NCBI RefSeq assembly: GCF_002236115.1
Contig: NZ_NIWT01000004.1
Location: 186,001-250,000, forward strand
Direction of reading: 5' to 3'
Length of the DNA: 64,000 nt
Origin: Pseudomonas jessenii
GTDB taxonomy: Bacteria > Pseudomonadota > Gammaproteobacteria > Pseudomonadales > Pseudomonadaceae
In this document: one piece after another, positions 25,315 through 34,044 of the stretch
Layout of the letters: the number at the start of each line of letters is the position of its first letter
Numbering within the stretch: the stretch's first letter is position 1
Made by a program: the position numbers and the translations under genes
The notes under the pieces: generated by a model
What the model saw: only the letters and a program-made list of their open reading frames with translations
What the model was told of the DNA's origin: nothing
Database searches by the model: none

Positions 25315-27861
25315 ATGACTGCAATGACGCACTGTCTGGACCGCCCTGGCTTCCTGCCCCGACTGTCGTCCCATCATCTGTCCCGCGAGCGACTGATCGA
25401 GCCCATGCTGGTTTCGACCGCTCGGGTGAAGTTGCTTTGCGCACCGGCCGGTAGTGGCAAGAGCGCGTTGCTTGCCGAATGCCTGCTGCGGGCGCCGGAG
25501 CACGCTCGGATCTGTTGGCTGCCGCTGACGGGGGCGTCGTTGAGTGCAGCCGATTTACTATTGCGCCTGACGCAAGCGCTGGGTCTGCCCTCGACGGATG
25601 AGCCCGGGCTGTTGGCGCATCTGGCCCGATTACAGGCACCGACCTGGCTGTTTATCGATGATTACTGTCGAGCACCCAATCCGGAACTCGACCGGATGCT
25701 CGATCGCCTGTTGGCCGTCGACAGCCCGGCGCTGACCTGGTGGCTGAGCTCCCGTCGACGACCACCCTGCAACTGGCCGCGGCTGCTGCTCGATGATGAG
25801 TTGTACGAGTGCGAAGGCCGGACGCTGGCGTTTACCGAGGCCGAGGTCGGGCAGTTGCTCGGTCATGTCGAGCCGAGCCTGGCGGCACAAACCGCCAAAA
25901 GGGTGGCTCAGCGCAGTGGTGGCTGGTGCGCTGGCGTGCGGATCGCATTGCTCAATGGTTGTCCGTGGTCGGGTGAGCAGGGGCGTTCGGCGACATTGCT
26001 CGATTATCTGCAACACGAGTTGTTCAACACCTTGCCATCGGAGTTGGTTGAGGTCTGGAAGGTGTTGGTTCATCTGCCACGCTTCAACGCCAGCTTGTGC
26101 GAGCATCTTTTCGGCACGGGTGAGGGCGCACAGTGGTTGCACGCGTTGCAGGACATGGGCTGCTTCATTGAACCCTGGGAAGACTCCGTCGAGTGGTTGC
26201 GGGTCTTCGAACCACTGGCCCGGGAGATGCGTGAAGAACCGACCCCGGCCGGGCGATCCTGGCATCGCCGCGCGTGCCAATGGTTCAGCGCCGAAGAAGA
26301 CTGGCAGGGTGCCTTCGAGCAGGCGTTGCTGGCGCAAGAGCACGAGGTCGCGGTCAGCCTGTTGCAACACTTCAGTTTTGAGCATCTGTTCAAGCGTCAG
26401 AACGTCAGCTGGTTACTTAAACTGCACGAGCAGCTGGGTGAACAGTTGACCCTGGGCACGCCGCAACGGGTGGGGTTGATCACCGCGGCGTTGCTGTTTG
26501 CCGGGCGTTTCGAGCAGGCGGCTGCCTGCATTGGGCAACTGTCCCGATTTGCCCCGCAACCGACGGCATCCTTGCAACGCCAACTGCTGGCGCGTTGGCA
26601 GGCGCAACAGGGTTGGTTGCTGCATTTGCAGGGACGCCTGCCGGCGGCACGGGCGCATTTTATCGAGGCGCTGGACGAACTGGCGGCCGAGGCGTGGCCC
26701 GCACGATTGTTGTGTCTGTCCGGGCTGACCCAGCAAGCGCTGCTCAACGCCGACCTCGATGCCGCCCAGGCCTTCAATCGTGATGCCCTGTGCCTGGCGC
26801 GGGCGCAAGGCTCGTTGCTGTTTGAAGGCTTGCTCGAACTCGATCATGCGCAGTTGCTGGAGCAGCGTGGCGCACCGCGGCGAGCAGGGCAGTTGCTGGC
26901 CGACATCCATGAAATGCTCGGACGGCAGGCTGATCGACCGACGCCGCTGCTGGGACGAATCGCCCTGCGGCGTGGGCGCTTGGCCTTGTGCCGGGGCCAG
27001 GATGAATTGGCCGGTGAATGTTTCCAGGCGGGCCTCGATGACTGCCTCCACAGTCAGGACAAGCATGTCCTGTACGGGTTTCTCGGGCAGGCGCAACTGG
27101 CGGCCAACCAACGTGATTACGCCCATGCATTTGATCGTCTGCGCGAGGCCGAACGGTTGATGCAGCAACGGCAGATCCCCGACACGGTGTATCGCGGGGT
27201 ACTGCTGCAAATCAGCAGTCATTTCTGGCTGCAACAAGGGCGCCCGGAGCTGGCCCGGGAAGCGCTGACCCGGGTCTTGCGTCATTATCGTGGGGCCAAC
27301 GCGCGCCAGGCACCGCCGGCCACGCTGCAACTGATTGCGCGTATCGAATACCAGTTGGTGTTGGCCGAGACTCAACTGCAACTGGTGCAACGTCCACTGG
27401 ATCGACTCAGGGCGTTACTCGAACACGCGCAACAACACGCCATGCTGGCGCTGGAAACGGAGCTGCAATTGGCAATCTGCGAAGTGGCGGACCTGACGGG
27501 TGAGCCGGACACGGCTCACGCAGCGCTGGAGGCCGGGCTGGCGTTGGTCAAGCGTTGTCAGGGACAACAGGCATTACGTGATTTGAACTTGCGCCAGCCG
27601 AACCTGATCTGTCGTTTACAAGGCGAGGAGACGGTGACCGCGCTGGCCCTGGATGCCAGCCTGCTAAGTTGTCGGGAGCTGGAAGTGCTCGGCCTGATTG
27701 CCCAGGGTAATTCCAATCAGCAAATTGCCGAGCAGCTGTTCATTTCGCTGCATACGGTGAAAACCCATGCCCGGCGCATTCACAGCAAGTTGGGTGTGGA
27801 ACGGCGTACACAGGCAGTTGCCATGGCAAAGAAGTTGGGATTGATAATGCAGGCCTGGTAG
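25315..27861 (+). CDS. MalT-like LuxR-family transcriptional regulator
   Basis: An 848-residue STAND-type regulator: N-terminal P-loop ATPase with Walker A APAGSGKSALL (residues 43-53) and Walker B WLFIDDY near 112, a long TPR-like helical sensor domain (about 340-770), and a C-terminal LuxR helix-turn-helix (about 785-845, LSCRELEVLGLIAQGNSNQQ and FISLHTVKTHARRIHSKL). Such proteins are switched on by an effector and ATP. It follows DUF1302-DUF1329 on the same strand, after a terminator, and is the likely activator of those genes. The effector is unknown. Confidence 0.9.
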   Translation: MTAMTHCLDRPGFLPRLSSHHLSRERLIEPMLVSTARVKLLCAPAGSGKSALLAECLLRAPEHARICWLPLTGASLSAADLLLRLTQALGLPSTDEPGLLAHLARLQAPTWLFIDDYCRAPNPELDRMLDRLLAVDSPALTWWLSSRRRPPCNWPRLLLDDELYECEGRTLAFTEAEVGQLLGHVEPSLAAQTAKRVAQRSGGWCAGVRIALLNGCPWSGEQGRSATLLDYLQHELFNTLPSELVEVWKVLVHLPRFNASLCEHLFGTGEGAQWLHALQDMGCFIEPWEDSVEWLRVFEPLAREMREEPTPAGRSWHRRACQWFSAEEDWQGAFEQALLAQEHEVAVSLLQHFSFEHLFKRQNVSWLLKLHEQLGEQLTLGTPQRVGLITAALLFAGRFEQAAACIGQLSRFAPQPTASLQRQLLARWQAQQGWLLHLQGRLPAARAHFIEALDELAAEAWPARLLCLSGLTQQALLNADLDAAQAFNRDALCLARAQGSLLFEGLLELDHAQLLEQRGAPRRAGQLLADIHEMLGRQADRPTPLLGRIALRRGRLALCRGQDELAGECFQAGLDDCLHSQDKHVLYGFLGQAQLAANQRDYAHAFDRLREAERLMQQRQIPDTVYRGVLLQISSHFWLQQGRPELAREALTRVLRHYRGANARQAPPATLQLIARIEYQLVLAETQLQLVQRPLDRLRALLEHAQQHAMLALETELQLAICEVADLTGEPDTAHAALEAGLALVKRCQGQQALRDLNLRQPNLICRLQGEETVTALALDASLLSCRELEVLGLIAQGNSNQQIAEQLFISLHTVKTHARRIHSKLGVERRTQAVAMAKKLGLIMQAW

Positions 27862-28032
27862 TTGTTGGTTTTTAGTCGGGAAATGAATTCAAACATATGG
27901 TCGCGTGCATAAATAACTGTGTTGATTAGTATGGTCGTCGGCGCTGACAAACAAGCAAGTGTTTGCGATGTCAGTATGTTGAGCGACAGTTCGAGCAGGA
28001 TGCTCGGTTCTTTAACGTGACAGGAAGTCTGT

Positions 28033-28722
28033 ATGAGTGACAGTTTTTTTTCTACCAGTAAAATTGTTCTATTGAAGCGTATTCGTGCGGATTTCGCCGT
28101 CGAGGTGCTGTTGGTTGAACGCCTGGGGAAACTCGGGATCAACCCGTTCACGACCTATCTGAATACGTTGGGTGAGAGTATTGACGCCGACGTCATTGAG
28201 TCCAGGACGTTATTCGATGAAACGCTGGAGTGGGTTGAGAGAGAGTCGCTGCCTACTTATGTCCAGGTTATCAATGGAATCTTCAAACGGCGTTATTCTT
28301 TCGAGCCGGAGTATCAGGTTAAAGGGCTGGATTTGCTAGAGTTTGAAGAAATAGTAATGGATACCGTCCGTTGGTTGACCGATGCGCCCTCAATCAACCT
28401 CTCAAAACGCTCGGTCAAGGTTTCTGGTATCGAGCAGGTCCACGCAGCGTTAAAGTATCAGATCCCGGAAATCAATATTGATAATGTGTACTTGACCAGC
28501 TTTGTGACTGAGTCGGACGGGCGAAAGATACTTCAATCCAGAAGTCTGGCCGAAGATATCTTTGCTCATTTTCAACATGATGAAATTCCTTACTATCACG
28601 GCGAAGGACTGGGTGTTTATTCGATCGCCTACAGTTCCCGGGAATCTGATTTGCATCCGCAACTGACGATCAAGGACATCAGTGACCTTGTAATCGAAAT
28701 TGCTCCGGATTTCCTGATCTGA
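28033..28722 (+). CDS. Orphan hypothetical protein, AT-rich
   Basis: A 229-residue protein I do not recognise. It has an AGGA site just before the ATG, no signal peptide and no membrane segment, and looks like an alpha/beta soluble protein with acidic character (DADVIESRTLFDETLEWVE, then GLDLLEFEEIVMDTVRWL). Codon use is clearly richer in A and T than its neighbours and the upstream 170 bases are AT-rich too, which suggests later acquisition. Its stop lies 4 bases from the stop of hmgR. The layout faintly recalls N-terminal parts of very large Pseudomonas toxin-like proteins, but this is too weak to name. Confidence 0.7.
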   Translation: MSDSFFSTSKIVLLKRIRADFAVEVLLVERLGKLGINPFTTYLNTLGESIDADVIESRTLFDETLEWVERESLPTYVQVINGIFKRRYSFEPEYQVKGLDLLEFEEIVMDTVRWLTDAPSINLSKRSVKVSGIEQVHAALKYQIPEINIDNVYLTSFVTESDGRKILQSRSLAEDIFAHFQHDEIPYYHGEGLGVYSIAYSSRESDLHPQLTIKDISDLVIEIAPDFLI

Positions 28723-28725
28723 TAC

Positions 28726-29511
28726 TCAGGGACTTTCGTAGCCCATTCTCCAACTGACGGCCCGCGTCGCAGCCAGTAACCGCTGCGCCGCCGGGCCGTT
28801 TTCATCGGCATGAAACAGCGAGGTCGGCCCGACCACGGTCAGTACTGCCGTGATCCTGCCCATGGCGTTGAACACCGGTGCCGACAAGGCATCCACTCCG
28901 GGCATCAAGAGTCCATGCACATGATGCAGGCCCCGATGGCGGATCTGATCGCACATCGTTGCGTAGGCCTGATCATCCGCCAAGGCGTGGGCGGTAACGT
29001 TTTGCAGTTCCTGTTCACGCAGATCCACGGTTTCACGCGCAGGCAGGTAGGCGCCAAACACCAGTCCCGTCGAGGAACTGAGCAAGGGCAACACCGAGCC
29101 CAGTTGTGTCACCACCGTCACCGCACGCACCGCCGGTTCGATATGCACCACGGTCGCGCCCTGATTGCCCCACACCGCCAGGAAACAGGTTTCGTTCAAG
29201 TCATCGCGCAGTTCAGCCAGGGGCAGGGCGGCGACTTTCAGCACGTCCATACTGTTGAGTGCCGCCAACCCTACGCGCAGGGCTTCGCGGCCCAGGCCGT
29301 AATGGTTGGTGGCGGCGTTCTGTTCGGCGAATCCGCTGGCGATCAAGGCCTGCAAATAGCGATGAACCTTGCTCGCCGGCATCTGCACGTGTTCGGCCAG
29401 GCGCGACAGCGAAGTCGAAGGCGACAACTCGGCCAGAGCCTTGAGGATGTCGGTGCCAACCTCGGCCGAGCGGACTTTCTGTTTGCCGTTGCTGTCGCTG
29501 GTCTTTTCCAT
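28726..29511 (-). CDS. hmgR: IclR-family repressor of homogentisate genes
   Basis: A 261-residue IclR regulator: winged helix-turn-helix at about 15-80 (DILKALAELSPSTSLSRLAE, then SKVHRYLQALIASGF) and the effector domain from about 95 with VVHIEPAVRAVTVVTQLGSV and LSAPVFNAMGRITAVLTVVG. It is divergent from hmgA, exactly as HmgR in P. putida, which represses hmgABC and is released by homogentisate. The 17-base palindrome in the shared promoter region is its probable operator. Confidence 0.9.
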   Translation of the reverse strand: MEKTSDSNGKQKVRSAEVGTDILKALAELSPSTSLSRLAEHVQMPASKVHRYLQALIASGFAEQNAATNHYGLGREALRVGLAALNSMDVLKVAALPLAELRDDLNETCFLAVWGNQGATVVHIEPAVRAVTVVTQLGSVLPLLSSSTGLVFGAYLPARETVDLREQELQNVTAHALADDQAYATMCDQIRHRGLHHVHGLLMPGVDALSAPVFNAMGRITAVLTVVGPTSLFHADENGPAAQRLLAATRAVSWRMGYESP

Positions 29512-29573
29512 GGTGGTGCTGTGATCCCGTGACGAATGGGCGTCTTTATAGCTTGACGGTCAATACCAATCAA

Positions 29574-29599
29574 ATTACGTTATGCGTAATCAAATTACG
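29574..29599. promoter_or_regulatory. Probable HmgR operator
   Basis: A perfect 17-base palindrome, ATTACGTTATGCGTAAT (29574-29590), followed by a third half-site ATTACG at 29594-29599. The outer copies form a direct repeat CAAATTACG with a 20-base period. HmgR of P. putida is known to bind a 17-base palindrome in front of hmgA. Confidence 0.75.
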
Positions 29600-29676
29600 A
29601 TAAAAACAACCCAGGCGTGCCTCGACCTCTGCAACAGAGCGAGCGGCCACTGCCGACTCCCTGTTCAGGAGGCTCC

Positions 29677-30981
29677 ATGAACCCCGATTCAACGACGCCA
29701 GCGCTGGCCTACCTGTCAGGCTTCGGCAACGAATTCAGCAGCGAAGCGTTGCCCGGCGCACTGCCTGTCGGCCAGAACTCCCCGCAAAAAGCCCCGTACG
29801 GCCTTTACACCGAACTGTTCTCCGGCACGGCGTTCACCATGGCGCGCAGCGAAGCGCGGCGGACCTGGATGTACCGCATTCAGCCATCGGCCAATCACCC
29901 GGCATTCGTCAAACTGGACCGGCAACTGGCCGGTGGCCCGTTGGGTGAGGTGACCCCCAACCGCCTGCGCTGGAACCCGCTGGATATTCCCGCCGAGCCG
30001 ACCGATTTCATCGACGGCCTGGTGAGCATGGCCGCCAACTCGGGCGCAGAAAAACCGGCCGGGATCAGCATCTACAACTACCGCGCCAACCGTTCCATGG
30101 AACGCGTGTTCTTCAACGCGGACGGCGAGATGTTGCTGGTGCCTGAACTGGGGCGCCTGCGCATTGCCAGCGAACTGGGCGTGCTTGAACTCGAGCCGCT
30201 GGAAATTGCCGTACTGCCACGTGGCCTTAAATTCCGCATCGAACTGCTCGACCCGCAAGCTCGCGGTTACGTCGCCGAAAACCATGGCGCACCGCTGCGT
30301 CTGCCGGACCTGGGGCCGATTGGCAGCAATGGTCTGGCCAATCCGAGGGACTTTTTGACCCCGGTGGCGGCCTACGAAAACCTGCAACAACCCACCACGC
30401 TGGTGCAGAAATTCCTCGGCCAGTTGTGGGCCTGCGAGCTCAATCATTCGCCGCTCAACGTGGTCGCCTGGCACGGTAACAACGTGCCGTACAAATATGA
30501 CCTGCGCCGATTCAACACTATCGGCACCGTCAGTTTCGATCACCCCGATCCGTCGATCTTCACCGTGCTGACGTCGCCGACCAGCGTTCACGGCCTGGCC
30601 AACCTCGACTTCGTGATCTTCCCGCCACGCTGGATGGTGGCCGAGAAAACCTTCCGTCCGCCGTGGTTCCATCGCAACCTGATGAACGAATTCATGGGTT
30701 TGATCCAGGGCGAATACGACGCCAAGGCCGAAGGCTTTGTGCCCGGCGGCGCATCGTTGCACAGCTGCATGAGCGCCCACGGTCCGGACGGCGAGACCTG
30801 CACCAAAGCGATCAACGCCGACCTCAAGCCGGCGAAAATCGACAACACCATGGCGTTCATGTTCGAGACCAGCCAGGTGTTGCGCCCAAGCCGTTTCGCC
30901 CTCGATTGCCCGCAACTGCAAAACACCTACGACGCCTGCTGGGCTACGCTGCCCGCCACTTTCGACCCGACCCGGAGATAA
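29677..30981 (+). CDS. hmgA: Homogentisate 1,2-dioxygenase
   Basis: A 434-residue iron(II) dioxygenase that opens the homogentisate ring to maleylacetoacetate. The N-terminus [20 protein letters not shown], the [11 protein letters not shown] block near 268, [20 protein letters not shown] near 318 (with Fe-ligand His and nearby Glu) and the [12 protein letters not shown] block near 362 are the family landmarks. ATG at 29677 is preceded by CAGGAGG. It is the first gene of the operon hmgA-fahA-maiA, which ends tyrosine and phenylalanine breakdown, with hmgR upstream in the opposite direction. Confidence 0.96.
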   Translation: MNPDSTTPALAYLSGFGNEFSSEALPGALPVGQNSPQKAPYGLYTELFSGTAFTMARSEARRTWMYRIQPSANHPAFVKLDRQLAGGPLGEVTPNRLRWNPLDIPAEPTDFIDGLVSMAANSGAEKPAGISIYNYRANRSMERVFFNADGEMLLVPELGRLRIASELGVLELEPLEIAVLPRGLKFRIELLDPQARGYVAENHGAPLRLPDLGPIGSNGLANPRDFLTPVAAYENLQQPTTLVQKFLGQLWACELNHSPLNVVAWHGNNVPYKYDLRRFNTIGTVSFDHPDPSIFTVLTSPTSVHGLANLDFVIFPPRWMVAEKTFRPPWFHRNLMNEFMGLIQGEYDAKAEGFVPGGASLHSCMSAHGPDGETCTKAINADLKPAKIDNTMAFMFETSQVLRPSRFALDCPQLQNTYDACWATLPATFDPTRR

Positions 30982-30984
30982 CCC

Positions 30985-32289
30985 ATGACGCAGACTTCCA
31001 TCACTCGCAGCTGGGTTGCATCCGCCAACGGCCACGCGGACTTCCCCCTGCAAAACCTGCCGCTGGGCGTGTTCAGCCTCAACGGCTCGGCACCGCGCAG
31101 TGGCGTGGCGATTGGCGAGCATATCTTTGATCTGCAAGCGGCCCTTGAGGCCGGATTGTTCGATGGCGCCGCGAAGGCTGCCGTCGAGGCCACCCGTGGC
31201 GGCCTGCTGAATGCGTTCTTCGAACTGGGCCGCGAGGCTCGCGTCGCATTGCGCGAGCGTTTGCTGGAACTGTTCGCCGAGGGCAGCACCCTGCACGGCA
31301 AGATCGAAGCCCAGGGTGCAAAACTGCTGCCGCTGGCGGCAGATTGCGAGATGCACCTGCCGGCGAAAATCAACGATTACACCGACTTCTACGTCGGCAT
31401 CGAGCACGCGCAGAACGTCGGCAAACTGTTCCGTCCCGACAACCCGTTGCTGCCGAACTACAAGTACGTGCCAATCGGCTACCACGGTCGTGCGTCGACC
31501 ATTCGCCCGTCCGGTACCGATGTGCGCCGCCCGAAAGGCCAGACGCTGCCGGCCGGTCAGAGCGAACCGACGTTCGGCCCTTGCGCGCGCCTGGACTACG
31601 AACTGGAGCTGGGCATCTGGATCGGCCAGGGTAACGACATGGGCGACTCGATTGCCATTGGCGACGCCGCCGACCACATCGCCGGTTTCTGCCTGCTCAA
31701 CGACTGGTCGGCACGGGACATCCAGGCCTGGGAATACCAGCCGCTGGGGCCGTTCCTGTCGAAAAGCTTCATCACCAGCATCTCGCCGTGGGTGGTCACC
31801 GCCGAAGCGCTGGAGCCGTTCCGTCGTGCCCAGCCTGCACGTCCCCAAGGCGATCCGCAGCCGCTGCCGTACCTGCTCGACAAGCGCGACCAGGCCGCTG
31901 GCGCGTTCGACATCGAACTGGAAGTGTTGCTGCTCACCGAGGCCATGCGTGAACAGAACCTGCCAGCCCATCGCCTGACCCTGAGCAACACCGGGCACAT
32001 GTACTGGACCGTGGCACAAATGGTCGCGCACCACAGCGTCAATGGTTGCCAATTGCAGGCTGGTGACTTGTTCGGCTCGGGCACGTTGTCGGGGCCGCAG
32101 AGCGGTCAGTTCGGCAGCCTGCTGGAAATCACCGAAGGCGGTAAAAAGCCGATCGAACTGGCCTCGGGCGAGGTGCGTAAATTCCTTGAGGACGGTGACG
32201 AAATCATCCTGCGCGGCCGTTGCCGCCGCGACGGTTTTGCTTCCATCGGTTTCGGCGAATGCCGCGGCAAAGTGCTGCCGGCGCGCTAA
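30985..32289 (+). CDS. fahA: Fumarylacetoacetase
   Basis: A 434-residue enzyme that hydrolyses fumarylacetoacetate to fumarate and acetoacetate (HmgB in P. putida). The N-terminal SH3-like part has FPLQNLPLGVFSL; the metal/catalytic core has DFYVGIEHAQNVGKLFRP near 132, CARLDYELELGIWIG near 205 and LNDWSARDIQAWEYQPLGP near 235. It starts 3 bases after the hmgA stop. Length matches the family. Confidence 0.96.
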   Translation: MTQTSITRSWVASANGHADFPLQNLPLGVFSLNGSAPRSGVAIGEHIFDLQAALEAGLFDGAAKAAVEATRGGLLNAFFELGREARVALRERLLELFAEGSTLHGKIEAQGAKLLPLAADCEMHLPAKINDYTDFYVGIEHAQNVGKLFRPDNPLLPNYKYVPIGYHGRASTIRPSGTDVRRPKGQTLPAGQSEPTFGPCARLDYELELGIWIGQGNDMGDSIAIGDAADHIAGFCLLNDWSARDIQAWEYQPLGPFLSKSFITSISPWVVTAEALEPFRRAQPARPQGDPQPLPYLLDKRDQAAGAFDIELEVLLLTEAMREQNLPAHRLTLSNTGHMYWTVAQMVAHHSVNGCQLQAGDLFGSGTLSGPQSGQFGSLLEITEGGKKPIELASGEVRKFLEDGDEIILRGRCRRDGFASIGFGECRGKVLPAR

Positions 32290-32301
32290 CAGGAGCGGGG
32301 C

Positions 32302-32937
32302 ATGGAACTCTATACCTACTACCGTTCGACATCTTCGTACCGGGTGCGAATCGCGTTGGCGCTCAAGGGCCTGGATTATCAATCCTTGCCAGTCAACCTG
32401 ATCGCACCGCAGGGTGGCGAGCATCGTCAGCCGCCTTATCTGGGCATCAACCCGCAGGGCCGCGTGCCGGCCTTGCGCACCGATGAAGGCGAGTTGCTGA
32501 TCCAGTCTCCCGCGATCATCGAGTACCTGGAGGAACGTTATCCACAGGTCCCGCTGCTGTCCAAAGACCTGGCTGCCCGTGCTCACGAGCGCGGTGTGGC
32601 GGCAGTGATCGGCTGCGATGTACACCCGCTGCACAATGTCAGCGTGCTCAATCGGCTGCGCCAGTCGGGCCACGACGAACCGCAGGTGGTGGAGTGGATC
32701 GGTCACTGGATCGGCCAAGGGCTGGCCACGGTGGAGCAGTTGATCGGTGATGACGGTTACTGCTTCGGCCCCGAACCCGGGCTGGCGGACGTCTACCTGA
32801 TCCCGCAGCTGTACGCGGCCGAGCGTTTCAATGTTTCTCTTGAGGCTTATCCACGCATCCGGCGAGTGGCGGCATTGGCGGCGACGCACCCGGCGTTCAT
32901 CAAGGCGCATCCGGCGAACCAGCCAGACACTCCTTAA
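32302..32937 (+). CDS. maiA: Maleylacetoacetate isomerase
   Basis: A 211-residue zeta-class glutathione transferase that converts maleylacetoacetate to fumarylacetoacetate (HmgC in P. putida). The N-terminal thioredoxin fold has YRSTSSYRVRIALALKG (the catalytic SSxxxRVRIAL motif) and the glutathione-binding PALRTDEGELLIQSPAIIEY near 55; the helical domain has CDVHPLHNVSVL and PGLADVYLIPQLYAAERFN. A 12-base gap separates it from fahA; AGGAG precedes its ATG. Confidence 0.95.
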   Translation: MELYTYYRSTSSYRVRIALALKGLDYQSLPVNLIAPQGGEHRQPPYLGINPQGRVPALRTDEGELLIQSPAIIEYLEERYPQVPLLSKDLAARAHERGVAAVIGCDVHPLHNVSVLNRLRQSGHDEPQVVEWIGHWIGQGLATVEQLIGDDGYCFGPEPGLADVYLIPQLYAAERFNVSLEAYPRIRRVAALAATHPAFIKAHPANQPDTP

Positions 32938-32956
32938 AGCCCCTGCACCAGCCCCA

Positions 32957-33047
32957 TGTGGGAGCGGGCTTGCTCGCGAAGGCGTCGTGTCAGCCAACAA
33001 TGATGTCGACTGACTGTCCGCTTTCGCGAGCAAGCCCGCTCCCACAA
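32957..33047. repeat. Paired REP element, TGTGGGAG type
   Basis: Inverted TGTGGGAGCGGGC / GCCCGCTCCCACA copies; spacer GTCAGCCAACAATGATGTCG with GACTGACTG belongs to the palindromic-spacer family. Confidence 0.9.
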
Positions 33048-33057
33048 GGTTTTGTGA

Positions 33058-33861
33058 TCAGTGAACGATGGAGTTCGGCGGCAAATGCCCCAGCCGCTCC
33101 GTCAGGCGAATCCGCTGGATCGGATCGTCGCTGAGCAGCAGCGCATGCTCCAGGTCAAAACGCTCGGCGTTCGGACAGTCCAGCCGTTGGTACAGGCTGG
33201 CCCGGGCCAGATAGTCGGCGGCGCTGGCGTTGCCCAGTTCCAGGACGCGTTCGGCGTCGATCAAGGCATTGATGACGTCGTCGTGGGACAGGTACAACTG
33301 GCGCAGGTTGCGCGACAGCCGCTGCAACATCTGCACTGGCTCGGCGGTTTCCAAGTGCTCGGCGCTGAGCTTGATGTTCGGGCCGTACTGGCGGTTCAAC
33401 AACTCCCGACAATCGTTGGGATAAAGGCGACGGCCGCCGCAGGGGTCGAGCAAATGATCGGCGCCCGGCACCCGCAGCAGGAAATGCCCGGGGAAGTTGA
33501 CCCCGACCATGGGAATTTCCAGGCCCTTGGCCAACTCCAGCGCAATCAGCCCCAGCGTCAAGGGTTGTCCTCGTCGGCGCTCCAGTACCTTGTCGAGCAG
33601 TGCCACTTGCGGGCGCAATGGCGTGAAGTCGTCCTGGGCGAAGCCAAGGTCATTCATGCGCCGCAGCAGCGGTTGGGCCAGTTCACTGACCGGCAGCATC
33701 GGCAAGCCACCGCTGACCCGCTGTTGCAACGCCTGGAAATCGGCCAGCAGCGCTTGCGGTTCCACCTCGCTGTCGTGCTCGGCCGCAATCCACAGTGCCG
33801 CCTCGAACAGCGCGGGCGGTGAACGTTGCAGACAGGCGAAGAACGATTGGCGCGGGGTCAT
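33058..33861 (-). CDS. SirB1-family transglutaminase-like/TPR protein
   Basis: A 267-residue protein. The transglutaminase-like part has LERRRGQPLTLGLIALELAKG near 104 and GVNFPGHFLLRVPG near 133 with a conserved His; the family's usual catalytic Cys is not evident, as in most SirB1 proteins. The C-terminal half is a short TPR region (RLSRNLRQLYLS, then DLEHALLLSDDPIQRIRLTERL). Function is unknown. ATG at 33861 matches the family; the upstream extension does not. Confidence 0.85.
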   Translation of the reverse strand: MTPRQSFFACLQRSPPALFEAALWIAAEHDSEVEPQALLADFQALQQRVSGGLPMLPVSELAQPLLRRMNDLGFAQDDFTPLRPQVALLDKVLERRRGQPLTLGLIALELAKGLEIPMVGVNFPGHFLLRVPGADHLLDPCGGRRLYPNDCRELLNRQYGPNIKLSAEHLETAEPVQMLQRLSRNLRQLYLSHDDVINALIDAERVLELGNASAADYLARASLYQRLDCPNAERFDLEHALLLSDDPIQRIRLTERLGHLPPNSIVH

Positions 33862-34044
33862 CAAAATCTCCGGGCAATGCCTCGTTTTAGCCCCCTCTCC
33901 GGCATTCGTCCAGTACCGTACAAGAGCGACCACGGGTTATTTCCGAAAGCCTGCATCGGGGCCGTGCTTATTCCGGTGCGCTTCTGCAATTTTTGGGCGC
34001 AAGCCTATACTGGCGACTACAAGAAGTGATTCGGGAGCCCTACG

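Noticed and set aside
29716..33045. An open frame of over 1100 codons opposite hmgA-fahA-maiA
   Set aside because: It crosses three well-supported genes and their junctions on the other strand; its composition is typical of antisense frames in GC-rich DNA.
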